Of a DNA stretch of 64,000 nucleotides, positions 56,419 through 64,000 are shown one piece after another. How positions within the stretch are numbered: the stretch's first letter is position 1; each line of letters starts with the position of its first letter. The position numbers and the translations under genes were made by a program. Origin of the DNA: Tritrichomonas musculus (lineage: Eukaryota; Parabasalia; Tritrichomonadida; Tritrichomonadidae). The notes below the pieces were generated by a model that searched no databases, had not been told where the DNA came from, and worked only from the letters and a program-made list of their open reading frames with translations. The DNA is taken from contig JAPFFF010000015.1 in the NCBI GenBank assembly GCA_039105265.1, forward strand, positions 62,001-126,000, read 5' to 3'.

Positions 56419-57285
56419 TTATTCGAAATAGTACTTATTAGCAGAAATATTCATTACGAATTTTTCATGTGGTTCTTTATGTTGTAAGTATTCAGCTACT
56501 GTCTGCTTAGTATTTAATGAGTTATTAGTTTGTTGCAACAAGCTAGTAAAATCTTCCTCACTATATCCTGTATAACATATGATATCTGTTGCTAACCTTT
56601 TCGCATTCATATGAACAAATCGAATAGTTTGGATAGCCATGATACATGTTAAATTATAGTGTCTTGTCTTGGTTAACAACTTGATAAATTCACTATTACC
56701 ATTCTTTAATAAATCACTACCTGCACAATCATCTAGTATCAATAATGTGTTATATGGATATGATGATGTTTCATACTTGACTAACTTATTGGCTATATAT
56801 ATTATTTTATCATTGAGCTCATTTAAATGATGCTTCTCAATGAGCCTCCTCATTTCGTCATTGGTCTCTTTCATTCGAGATAATACATATTTGACAATAG
56901 CATAATACTTTATCTTTCTTCGAAGATGTCTTTTAAGATAACTCATTAATTCTCTTTCCTTTACATAATCGATTCTTGATTGTATCTGTTTATTAAGTGT
57001 TTCAGCTGTTTTATCCATTTTACCAGAGCTTGAGCAAAATATTATCTTTTGGTAGTATGGATGTTTAAACAACCTCTCTGTTATCATAATATGTCTCCAT
57101 ATCCAAAAACTTTTACCAGCACCTGGTTTACCAATTAAAAAGTATATACCATTTGTGCTAAAAGGATAATCAGGTGATAATGGTTTAATCAAAGCACCAT
57201 CTATCTCTTTCATGTTCTTCCGTAAGGTCTCTTTAATCAATGTTTCTACTTTATTTATTAGTTCTGCACTTGGGGGTTCATCCAT
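56419..57285 (-). CDS. Genome-packaging ATPase, FtsK/HerA type
   Basis: A 288-residue P-loop ATPase. Walker A is LIGKPGAGKSFWIW (residues 50-63), Walker B is TLLILDDCAGSD (about 180-190), and a later block TKTRHYNLTCIMAIQTIRFV matches the sensor region of the A32/HerA packaging enzymes of Polintons, poxviruses and other NCLDV. It would drive DNA into the capsid. It lies between the integrase gene and the protein VI-like gene, all on the minus strand with gaps of 10-18 bp. Confidence 0.9.
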   Translation of the reverse strand: MDEPPSAELINKVETLIKETLRKNMKEIDGALIKPLSPDYPFSTNGIYFLIGKPGAGKSFWIWRHIMITERLFKHPYYQKIIFCSSSGKMDKTAETLNKQIQSRIDYVKERELMSYLKRHLRRKIKYYAIVKYVLSRMKETNDEMRRLIEKHHLNELNDKIIYIANKLVKYETSSYPYNTLLILDDCAGSDLLKNGNSEFIKLLTKTRHYNLTCIMAIQTIRFVHMNAKRLATDIICYTGYSEEDFTSLLQQTNNSLNTKQTVAEYLQHKEPHEKFVMNISANKYYFE

Positions 57286-57295
57286 TTACAAATTT

Positions 57296-58450
57296 TTAAA
57301 TGTATTTCATAATTTTATCTGGTATTGGTTTGCCCTCAACCTTTTGACCTGCTTTAATTTGTCGTTCATAATTTTTCTTTTGTTCCAACCAATATTGTCT
57401 TTCTGCTGTACCAAGTACTAATGGATTACCTCTCCTTACATCTCTAATAGTTTGTCTAGCAAAGGCATCATCACCTTCGACTCCTTCCCATTTTAAATCA
57501 TACTTACCAGTATCTTCATCAAAGTTATATATTTTTTCAATAATACCTTCTTTACCTTCATTTAGTCTTTCAGCTACTTTAATCCTTTTGTCTCTTGTCC
57601 TTAACAACCTATATCCAGGGAATGAACTAGTTGAACCATCTTTGGACTTGACCACAAACTGGTTACCTTTTTGTGAGTCAACTATATAAGACTCATTGGA
57701 CAAATTACTTCTTCTTTTACCAAATGGTTCTTTTTCGAGTACTAACCTGACCTTCTCACCTGGATTAAAATGGTATGGATTAATGCGTGCATTCTTTTGT
57801 ATGTACTTTATTTCATCCTCTGGAGTAATATCATTAGGTGCTTTATTATCTAAAGACCTATGAGGAGAGTTGTTATATATGTTGACCAAATCATGCATCT
57901 CCTTTGGTTGAATAAACCTATTTTCACCAATAGCATCTCTTATGGTTCTCATAAACCTATTAATAATGCCAAGTACATTATGGTTATTCTCAGTTGTTGT
58001 TCGGTATTTTATGTTCTTCTCTCTCATGAAGTCTAAGACTGTTGATGATAAATATGCTGCATCCTCATCACTTGTTATCGAATATACATGAGGTACATCA
58101 TTAACAAATTTATGAAGTGCTGTTAATACTTCTCTTGCTCCTTTACCATTCATAGGATATGCATATGCTTTTCTGGTGTTGATATTGATGAACATTAGAT
58201 AATTCAACCCACCTGCCTCTTTATTATTAATGAAGGTATCCATTTGATAACCATGTGGATGTTTGGATACAATAGGTATAAATTGTGCTTTAGGTACTCT
58301 CTTATCATGTACTACTCTTTCATCAAAGTATTTCTTTGCTTCTTCTTCATTTAGATTCTCTTGTTTTGCCATGCTAAGGTATTTGTCCAAGGTCTTCCAT
58401 TTAGCTTTGTTGTATAATTTTTCATATGGGCTTGGTTCTTCTTTACTCAT
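57296..58450 (-). CDS. Retrovirus-like (RVE) integrase
   Basis: A 384-residue integrase of the RNase H-fold RVE family used by all Polintons. The core runs from about residue 65 (HGYQMDTF) through YLMFININTRKAYAYPMNGK, YSITSDEDAAYLSS and MREKNIKYRTTTENNHNVLG to YNNSPHRSLDNKAPNDITPE (about 215), a block typical of the end of the core. A basic linker follows and, near residues 300-340, IIEKIYNFDEDTGKYDLKWE resembles a chromodomain or SH3-like tail, which in related integrases reads histone marks and steers insertion. It joins the element to host DNA. Confidence 0.9.
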   Translation of the reverse strand: MSKEEPSPYEKLYNKAKWKTLDKYLSMAKQENLNEEEAKKYFDERVVHDKRVPKAQFIPIVSKHPHGYQMDTFINNKEAGGLNYLMFININTRKAYAYPMNGKGAREVLTALHKFVNDVPHVYSITSDEDAAYLSSTVLDFMREKNIKYRTTTENNHNVLGIINRFMRTIRDAIGENRFIQPKEMHDLVNIYNNSPHRSLDNKAPNDITPEDEIKYIQKNARINPYHFNPGEKVRLVLEKEPFGKRRSNLSNESYIVDSQKGNQFVVKSKDGSTSSFPGYRLLRTRDKRIKVAERLNEGKEGIIEKIYNFDEDTGKYDLKWEGVEGDDAFARQTIRDVRRGNPLVLGTAERQYWLEQKKNYERQIKAGQKVEGKPIPDKIMKYI

Positions 58451-58456
58451 TTATTT

Positions 58457-59461
58457 TTAAATAAACATCTTATCGTATTGAAGGAATTGCATTTCGATAA
58501 CAAATGAATCTTTAGGAGGTAGTTTGGTTGGACAATTATAATGTGCATCACTATAGAAGTCTATCCAAAACCTTTGGTCCATTGAGTTTAACTTGAAGTA
58601 CTTAATAGGACTATATTCAACATCACTATCTCCAATATAGTTATGCAATGCTTGTTCACCAATAGATGAATATATTTTACATGGATGTCTGTCCCATACA
58701 TTATCAAATACCAACCTCTTACTTAAAGTTGAATACTTCTTAGGGTTATTTTGATAAGCTCCTGTGCCTATATTAAACACATCTGCAAAGTCCTCATTCC
58801 AATCACCAATTTGGAAAAAATTGATAAATTGGCTTGAATCTTCCTCTATATTATCATTATTTTTGGTATATATAATTTCATGAAAACCATCTTTATCATA
58901 ATATCCATCTGTTTGTATATCTCGATATGCAATTAATGAATCATTTTGGGAAAATGCATTTCCATATTGTCCATGCATAGCTATCCAAGATTTCATCGCG
59001 GTGTTGACAGCATCAAAGAACCCTCTTAAGTCCCCTTCCTCTGACACCCAATCAATAACATCAAAATTTGCTATCCATTTCCAAGTAGGCTCTTTTTCAT
59101 ATTCTACTTTGAGCTCGTCCTGGTAGAATTTATCAACTAGTTCTTGAGTTAAAATAGGGTCGTTTATATTTCCTCCATGTAAAACAAAGTAGGATTTTTG
59201 TACTTTAAATATAGTCACATTAAATTCTAATTTGCGTCTTCTCTTAATGATATGCGCTGAACGAACACCAACAATAGATTCCCCTTTGTTTGCAGTTGAC
59301 CATTCTGGTGGGAAATTAAACCAATACCTATTAAACTTAGCTTTATCATGTTGAGCATCCTCAAGGAAGTAGGCTGTTTCGATTGGAAGAGGTGTATTAC
59401 CATCATTAACTATATTATCTCGATTAGGATATAAAGTGTTAACACTTGGTGGTAATTCCAT
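58457..59461 (-). CDS. Polinton protein, candidate minor capsid (334 aa)
   Basis: A strand-rich protein with many aromatic residues: FNRYWFNFPPEWSTANKGES, VGVRSAHIIKRRRKLEFNV, YFVLHGGNINDPILTQELV, and the C-terminal SFVIEMQFLQYDKMFI. The block I-x-G-V-R-S-A near the start of a strand is the sort of layout seen in penton-like minor capsid proteins of Polintons and virophages. It is placed between the integrase and the protease. I could not confirm the fold; the alternative candidate is the 246-residue protein at 45001. Confidence 0.6.
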   Translation of the reverse strand: MELPPSVNTLYPNRDNIVNDGNTPLPIETAYFLEDAQHDKAKFNRYWFNFPPEWSTANKGESIVGVRSAHIIKRRRKLEFNVTIFKVQKSYFVLHGGNINDPILTQELVDKFYQDELKVEYEKEPTWKWIANFDVIDWVSEEGDLRGFFDAVNTAMKSWIAMHGQYGNAFSQNDSLIAYRDIQTDGYYDKDGFHEIIYTKNNDNIEEDSSQFINFFQIGDWNEDFADVFNIGTGAYQNNPKKYSTLSKRLVFDNVWDRHPCKIYSSIGEQALHNYIGDSDVEYSPIKYFKLNSMDQRFWIDFYSDAHYNCPTKLPPKDSFVIEMQFLQYDKMFI

Positions 59462-59485
59462 TTCGAGTTGAATAAAAAGTCTTTA

Positions 59486-61066
59486 TTAATATACAACACC
59501 TGTTTCTAATTCATTGTTTTGAAGTTCTCGAAGTATTCTCTTTCTAATATCTGGTATATTGCGTTGTTTAAACTTACCATTTCCTTCATGCAAAAAGGTA
59601 CGACAAGATTCCATTAGAAACACTCCACAATCCTTGTTATTCCTTTGACTAGGTACATCATAATATTTTGCTTTTAACTTACCTGTTCCTGAAATATTGA
59701 TCCACTTATTAAGTGTCTTTACCTCTGGTGCCATTGACTTATTCTCAGAGTCATAGCATTCGATTATTTTCTTTGGATATCGAACAATACATAAAACCCA
59801 ATGTTCTCCATCTGAGCAAATGGGGACAAATACTTTATCGAAATGTGTAAATGACTGTTTACCTGAGATAGGACTTTTCATCAGTTCATGTATTTTTTCC
59901 ATATCATTAGTCTCATATGCCATAGAAAGGAGGGTATAAAATGCAGTAGGTACAACCAATATTTTCTTTTTATCAAACTCTGCTTCATTTTGACCAGGTT
60001 GTTTATTCAATCTCTTTCCTTTGTTATATAGAAGTTTCAAGTAGTCATCAATAACATCTTCTTCTATATTTTCATCATTGACTAAACTCCTCCAATCATG
60101 AATTTTATGACGTCTTTGGTCTACTGTAAACTCTCCTGTCTTCTGTGGTGTCATACGGGGTTCTCTTGGAGGAGGACTAGTACCTCGAGAGGTATGTGAT
60201 GATGGAAACTGTGGAGGTGGTGATGAAGGAGGAGGAGGTGGTGGAGGTGGTGGAGGTGAAGGTGAACGAGAAGGAGGAGGTGGTGGAGGTGAAGGTGAAC
60301 GAGGTCGTTTTGATTTTTTCTTATGTTGTTTTGATTTTTTCTTAGGTCTATCATCCTCGTCTAAATTTGTACTACTTTGAAGTAAAAGTTGAATTCTGTT
60401 TTGATTTTGATCCCTTGTTGGTGGCTCAACATTTGTGGGTCGGTTCCTACCGATTTTCCTAAGGTTAAGATGATAATCATTTCGATTTAAAGTTGGAGGT
60501 CTGGGTAATGGAGCCAATTCTGGTATATCATCTGTTTGAATACCTCTAGTTTTATATTCTTTCTTATCACTTTTCAATGTTCTTTCTTTCATCTGCTCTC
60601 TCAGTTCTCTAGCTGCTTGTTTTTCCTCCTCAGTCTTCATTCGAGATATCCTTATGTTGATAATATCATAATGTAATTTTATCTCTGTTAATATACCTTG
60701 ATCTGATTCTTGGAGAGTATATTGATATGGCTTTAATACTGTTATGTAATGCCCATGTTCATCTTTATCATCTTGATTTTTCTTAATAGCAAACACACAA
60801 CCTGTAAATTTTGCTCTTGGTTTCTCTCTCTTGAGTCTATTAGCAAATTCAAGTACGTCTTTAAAAGCTATACTAGTATTTAAATATGTCTCATATAATT
60901 TTTGTAGATTTATTTGATTATTAGAGAACTTCCATATAGTTTGACCCAAACCTCTTGTTAATCTTGCAACATCTCTATCAACTAGTTTAGGTCGAAATTT
61001 AATAGTACCTTGTAGTAGTTGTATTTTATTGTTAGGTTTAGTTTGTGTACCTACATCACTTGTCAT
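59486..61066 (-). CDS. Cysteine protease (Ulp1/adenain type) with disordered linker
   Basis: A 526-residue protein. Its N-terminus carries SDVGTQTKPN, then a folded region to about residue 160, then GIQTDDIPEL, then a basic and proline-rich linker (RSPSPPPPPPSRSPSPPP). The C-terminal 190 residues form a Ulp1/adenain-like protease: HFDKVFVPICSDGEHWVLCI with the histidine near 422, IECYDSEN with the aspartate near 437, and VPSQRNNKDCGVFLMES with Gln and Cys near 470-476. In adenoviruses and Polintons this enzyme matures virion proteins. The two G-x-Q-T motifs resemble LC8 ligands. The start is the first ATG, after CTTTTATTTGATTTTTAA. Confidence 0.9.
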   Translation of the reverse strand: MTSDVGTQTKPNNKIQLLQGTIKFRPKLVDRDVARLTRGLGQTIWKFSNNQINLQKLYETYLNTSIAFKDVLEFANRLKREKPRAKFTGCVFAIKKNQDDKDEHGHYITVLKPYQYTLQESDQGILTEIKLHYDIINIRISRMKTEEEKQAARELREQMKERTLKSDKKEYKTRGIQTDDIPELAPLPRPPTLNRNDYHLNLRKIGRNRPTNVEPPTRDQNQNRIQLLLQSSTNLDEDDRPKKKSKQHKKKSKRPRSPSPPPPPPSRSPSPPPPPPPPPPSSPPPQFPSSHTSRGTSPPPREPRMTPQKTGEFTVDQRRHKIHDWRSLVNDENIEEDVIDDYLKLLYNKGKRLNKQPGQNEAEFDKKKILVVPTAFYTLLSMAYETNDMEKIHELMKSPISGKQSFTHFDKVFVPICSDGEHWVLCIVRYPKKIIECYDSENKSMAPEVKTLNKWINISGTGKLKAKYYDVPSQRNNKDCGVFLMESCRTFLHEGNGKFKQRNIPDIRKRILRELQNNELETGVVY

Positions 61067-61136
61067 TTAAAAATCAAATAAAAGAAAGAAGAAGAAGATG
61101 TTGTTTATTTCATTTTTTTTTTTTATTTCTGTATAA

Positions 61137-61400
61137 ATGGCTTATTTCATGACCATAAAAGAGCGTATATATATCCTCTATAAAATAGTATCTTACCTCT
61201 ATGATTATAGATGTGAGACTAATGAGGGAGTATGTAATATTTTAATTAATAAGATAAAAGAGTTAGCTGCTGAGTATTTCGAACCTGAATTTCTTGGTGT
61301 AATGATGAAAGATGGTGATTTGGAATTTATCGACCAAATAGAACATTTTGCCTTTGAGTTCTTAGAGTACCAAATATCTAATCTGCCCTCGCATTTATAA
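61137..61400 (+). CDS. Polinton small helical protein (87 aa)
   Basis: A short acidic helical protein (TIKERIYILYKIVSYLYDY, NILINKIKELAAEYFEPEFL, IDQIEHFAFEFLEYQ). Not recognised. It is divergent from the protease gene and its 3' end overlaps the convergent HNH gene by 23 bp. Confidence 0.55.
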   Translation: MAYFMTIKERIYILYKIVSYLYDYRCETNEGVCNILINKIKELAAEYFEPEFLGVMMKDGDLEFIDQIEHFAFEFLEYQISNLPSHL

Positions 61401-61713
61401 TTTTGGGCATATCCCTGTTATAGTTACTATCAGTTGGGGTTATCCATCTTAAGTTGCTTAGATGGTAGTCAGCCCTATTCCTATTGATATGGTCTACCTC
61501 TATTTTATGTTGTGGGTCATCATTAGGTATGAACTGTCTTGCTATAAGTACATGTTTCAAGTAGTAGTTGCCATTTAGACATACTCGTATATACCCCTTT
61601 ATATGTTTTGCATCTTTGCATATAAAATGATTACTCTTACGTCTTATAGTAAAGGGGTACCTATTCAGTATCTCATAGTCGTTAGTAAAGCCTTTGAGTG
61701 GCACAAATGACAT
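61378..61713 (-). CDS. Freestanding HNH endonuclease
   Basis: A 111-residue protein with the complete layout of the small NUMOD4-HNH homing endonucleases: YPFTIRRKSNHFICKD, KGYIRVCLNGNYYLKHVLIA, then RQFIPNDDPQHKIEVDHINR with the catalytic DH, and RADYHLSNLRWITP supplying the asparagine. Such enzymes cut DNA at specific sites and are common in phages and giant viruses. Here it is free-standing, squeezed between two plus-strand genes and overlapping one of them. It may be a recent gene insertion in the element. Confidence 0.85.
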   Translation of the reverse strand: MSFVPLKGFTNDYEILNRYPFTIRRKSNHFICKDAKHIKGYIRVCLNGNYYLKHVLIARQFIPNDDPQHKIEVDHINRNRADYHLSNLRWITPTDSNYNRDMPKIINARAD

Positions 61714-61754
61714 TTACTCACTTTTTAAATGATTCATTTCATTTTTATTTTCGT

Positions 61755-62057
61755 ATGAACAAGTGGGGGAAAATCATTGTTGATAGAATTGATAATAATG
61801 AACCTCGTCATTATCCTCTTGATGACAAAGAAAGAAACATTACCAAGTTCCCAAAGAAAAAAAAGCGAGTGGGCTTGTATAAAAACTATAAGGAACATCA
61901 AGAAGAAGAAGAAGAAGAAATGTTTATAGTGACAGAGTGTCATTTTATTCCCTATGAATATAAAGAGATAGGTGTTCAAACTGAAGACCTTTGGGATGTA
62001 GGTGTTCAAACTAATGCTGAACTACCTCATATAGAAGAACTACTTAGTAAAATCTAA
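61755..62057 (+). CDS. Polinton small protein with two GVQT motifs
   Basis: About 100 residues from MNKWGKIIVDRI; an ATG at 61707 is also in frame. Sequence: a basic stretch (KFPKKKKRVGLYKNYKEH), an acidic run of glutamates, and a tail with YKEIGVQTEDLWDVGVQTNA. Two G-V-Q-T units ten residues apart look like tandem ligands for the dynein light chain LC8. It is the last gene before the right terminal repeat. Not otherwise recognised. Confidence 0.55.
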   Translation: MNKWGKIIVDRIDNNEPRHYPLDDKERNITKFPKKKKRVGLYKNYKEHQEEEEEEMFIVTECHFIPYEYKEIGVQTEDLWDVGVQTNAELPHIEELLSKI

Positions 62058-62087
62058 CTTCTTTTATTTTAATTTTTGTTGTAGTAG

Positions 62088-62320
62088 GTACGAGATTCTC
62101 GGGGCTGGTACCTGTGCCGTTTCATAGATGGGCGGTTGTGGGGTGGGGTACCTGTGCCGTTTCATTGATGGGGAGCAGTAGTGAGAACAAGAATATTTTT
62201 TTCTTTTCTTTTCTTTTTTTCTTTTTCTTTTCTTTTCTTTTTTTTCTTTTTCTTTTATGACGAGTTCGTGTTGACGGTGTGGGTGCCAGCCCCAGCGGAA
62301 ACCGACTCGTATATACTACT
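62088..62320 (-). repeat. Polinton right terminal inverted repeat
   Basis: The inverted counterpart of the left end: GTACGAGATTCTCGGGGC on the inner side, two direct copies of GGTACCTGTGCCGTTTCAT, a C/T-rich tract of TTTTCTTTTC units, and CGACTCGTATATACTACT at the outer edge. Identity with the left repeat is very high over about 232 bp. Confidence 0.95.
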
Positions 62321-62332
62321 ATCGTGGAAAAG

Positions 62333-62617
62333 TAAACCATGCAAAGATAATTATTTTAGAATGTCTTTTCCTAAAGCTCAAACAAATTCAAAAAACTCAC
62401 TAAATAAAAGCGATTTACAAAATAATTCTTTTATTAATTCCTGTATGTTTTATTTTTCTTATAAACAAATGAATTATCGATAGTTTTTTCATCTGCCAAC
62501 TATGTGCTGGAATTTGTACGATAGTTATTTTGTAAATCGCTTTTATTTAGTAAATTTGGCGAATTTGCTTGAGTTTTAGGAAAAAATATTAAAAATGAAT
62601 AATCTTTGCTTGGTTTG
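62333..62617. repeat. Fold-back repeat abutting the Polinton
   Basis: A left arm (AAACCATGCAAAGATAATTA through ACTAAATAAAAGCGATTTAC, about 62334-62425) is matched in reverse by the right arm (GTAAATCGCTTTTATTTAGT through CTTTGCTTGGTTT, about 62532-62616). Arms are roughly 85-95 bp and about 80 percent alike; the central 100 bp is unique. It lies 13 bp outside the Polinton edge. No target duplication is visible. Probably a fold-back MITE. Confidence 0.7.
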
Positions 62618-62920
62618 TTTATCCATGATGCTTTATAATCAGCAATAAAAATGGAAAAAGTGATTTGAACGAATTGGGAATAGAATTTTTAATATCAATA
62701 TGAAGAAAATTATAAAGCAATTTCCTGCATAAACTCATAATTTTCAAAATTTTGAAATTCGCCTTTTAGGTTAAAATAATTCATATCACTTGTGATATGA
62801 ATATAAAAAATGATAAATTTCGAGTTCTTCCTCATGAAATATAAATTACTTATATAATTCTATTTAAAAATAATATAATTAAAAAAATAAAAAAAAATTG
62901 TTTTTTGAATTAAGATAACC
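62618..62920. other. AT-rich spacer
   Basis: No gene or repeat structure seen. A short palindrome TCATATCACTTGTGATATGA lies near 62780 (10-bp arms). Confidence 0.45.
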
Positions 62921-62928
62921 AGATTAGG

Positions 62929-63281
62929 TAAGCCTTGTTTTTTGTATTTACAATTGTATACAACTTGTCCGTTTAAAAATTACAATTGTAAATACAATTG
63001 AAAATACGTTATTTTCTCGATATTAGTTTTTTATTTTTATCTTGATCTACAATTATTTTTTTATATTAAAAATGTTTTAAATAATTTAAAAATAAAAAGA
63101 TAAAATAGTAAAATGTTTTTCAAATTAAATAATATTGTTTTTGATTCTTCATAAAATAAAAAAAAATTTATTCGCATTCAAAAAGTTTCATTAATACTAC
63201 AAATCAAAAAATCGTTATTTTACGAAAAAATACGTTAAAAAGACGTTTATAGTATTTGTGATGTAAAAAAAATAAGGCCTA
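62929..63281 (-). mobile_element. 352-bp MITE family, copy 2, with 8-bp target duplication
   Basis: Nearly identical to the element at 3699-4050 but inverted. Ends are TAAGCCTTGTTTTTTG and, on the other strand, TAGGCCTTATTTTTTT. It is flanked by the 8-mer AGATTAGG at 62921-62928 and 63282-63289. The two copies have unrelated duplications, so they inserted independently, and the low divergence means this happened recently. Confidence 0.88.
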
Positions 63282-63289
63282 AGATTAGG

Positions 63290-64000
63290 ATTCAATTTTT
63301 TACAAAAAAATAATTTATTTTTATCTTAAATTCCTCTCGAAAAATATGTCTTTTTTATATTATATTTATCATTAATACTGCCATTTAAAAATTATATTTT
63401 GAAAGAAAAATGATCTGTCGAGTGGATAGAAGTTTCCATACCTTTTACTATTGTTTTTTTGATTGATATTTTATTAAAAATTACATTTTCATCTAAATTT
63501 TTAATATTCATATTTTTTTTTAATTTTAAAGCAATTATAATAATTTATTTTAAACAATAATAGTTTAATATTCTTATAAAGCTCTTTGAAATCATGAATA
63601 ATTGAAATAAATAAAAAGTCTATATATAAATAAATTCAACACATTGCTTACATTACAAATATATTAATTATACTGTTTTTTATTAAATATATATTGAGAT
63701 ATTTTAATGTTTTATAAAAAATTTAAATTTTTATTTCAAGATTTCTGGCCATGATTTTGATTCATAATTTGGGATATAATTATCAAATCTATTCATATTT
63801 AAAATTTGATGAAAATTGCTGATTATTCTTTATTTGAAGATAGAGTTTTTGCAAAAAGCATAAAAAAATTATTCATTAATTATGATTATCACAGCAATTA
63901 TTTCACCTCTCACTGAATAACTTAATAAAATAAATTGGTGTAATGTAGCAACGTATTTTAAAACATTATTTATTATTCTATTTAAATGAAATAAGAAAAT
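63290..64000. other. AT-rich gene-free end of window
   Basis: No gene, RNA or mobile element is supported. A 15-bp segment AAAGGTATGGAAACT (minus strand, near 63440) also occurs at 36698 to the left of the Polinton, too short to interpret. Confidence 0.4.

Larger units (their letters stand above)
36844..62320. mobile_element. Polinton/Maverick, about 25.5 kb, apparently whole
   Basis: The element is bounded by terminal inverted repeats of about 232 bp that start AGTAGTATATACGAG; Polinton ends usually begin AG. Inside are the family's hallmark genes: protein-primed DNA polymerase B, RVE integrase, FtsK/HerA packaging ATPase, adenain/Ulp1-type protease and a double jelly-roll major capsid protein, plus two giant paralogous proteins, an HNH endonuclease and about a dozen small proteins. 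Most genes are on the minus strand and closely packed. All long genes are open and the two terminal repeats are nearly identical, so it looks whole and young, with no break that I can point to in the main genes. No 6-bp target duplication was found at its ends. Confidence 0.95.

Noticed and set aside
1-64000. Spliceosomal introns of the trichomonad type
   Set aside because: I saw no gene whose frame needs one, and no convincing conserved branch-acceptor motif.

Overview
The window looks like nuclear DNA of a trichomonad (Parabasalia), most likely a Tritrichomonas-like species. The reasons are very AT-rich DNA, long intronless genes, start codons sitting very close behind T-rich or TCA-type initiator-like sequence, stop codons running into TAAA, a family mix typical of trichomonads (LisH-RasGEF, NT-C2, short bromodomain-NET, BEACH and LRR proteins), and a large Polinton/Maverick. 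The species call is inference; no rRNA or tRNA gene was found to anchor it.

Layout. 1-5.6 kb is a graveyard of plain DNA transposons: Tc1/mariner-IS630 transposase fragments, a 1058-bp element with an exact 8-bp target duplication, a 352-bp MITE with an 8-bp target duplication, a TTAA-bounded MITE and a fold-back repeat. 5.8-34 kb is the host gene block: ribosomal protein uS19 (RPS15), a 2414-residue BEACH protein, an E2F factor, a small unknown protein, an LRR protein, a bromodomain/NET protein, a Q-rich LisH-RasGEF, a STRAD-like pseudokinase, the AP-1 gamma adaptin, an A/B-type cyclin and an NT-C2 protein. 34.1-36.8 kb is AT-rich DNA with one GC-rich gggcacgggc cluster. 36.8-62.3 kb is one Polinton of about 25.5 kb with near-identical terminal inverted repeats. 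62.3-64 kb holds a fold-back repeat and a second, nearly identical copy of the 352-bp MITE.

The Polinton carries the classic set: protein-primed DNA polymerase B with a possible N-terminal OTU-like region, RVE integrase, FtsK/HerA packaging ATPase, Ulp1/adenain-type cysteine protease, a double jelly-roll major capsid protein and a candidate minor capsid protein. It also has two very large paralogous proteins next to the left end, a freestanding HNH endonuclease near the right end, a protein-VI-like glycine-rich protein and about ten small unknown proteins. Replication (polymerase), integration (integrase), and morphogenesis (capsid, ATPase, protease) are encoded mainly on the minus strand with gaps of a few to some tens of bases. 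The element looks whole and young.

The observations most worth following are the repeated G-x-Q-T-[D/E/N/K] motifs, which look like dynein light chain LC8 ligands, in three otherwise unrelated Polinton proteins; the duplicated giant proteins; the near-identical MITE pair with perfect 8-bp target duplications; a 46-bp perfect palindrome; and the STRAD-like pseudokinase.
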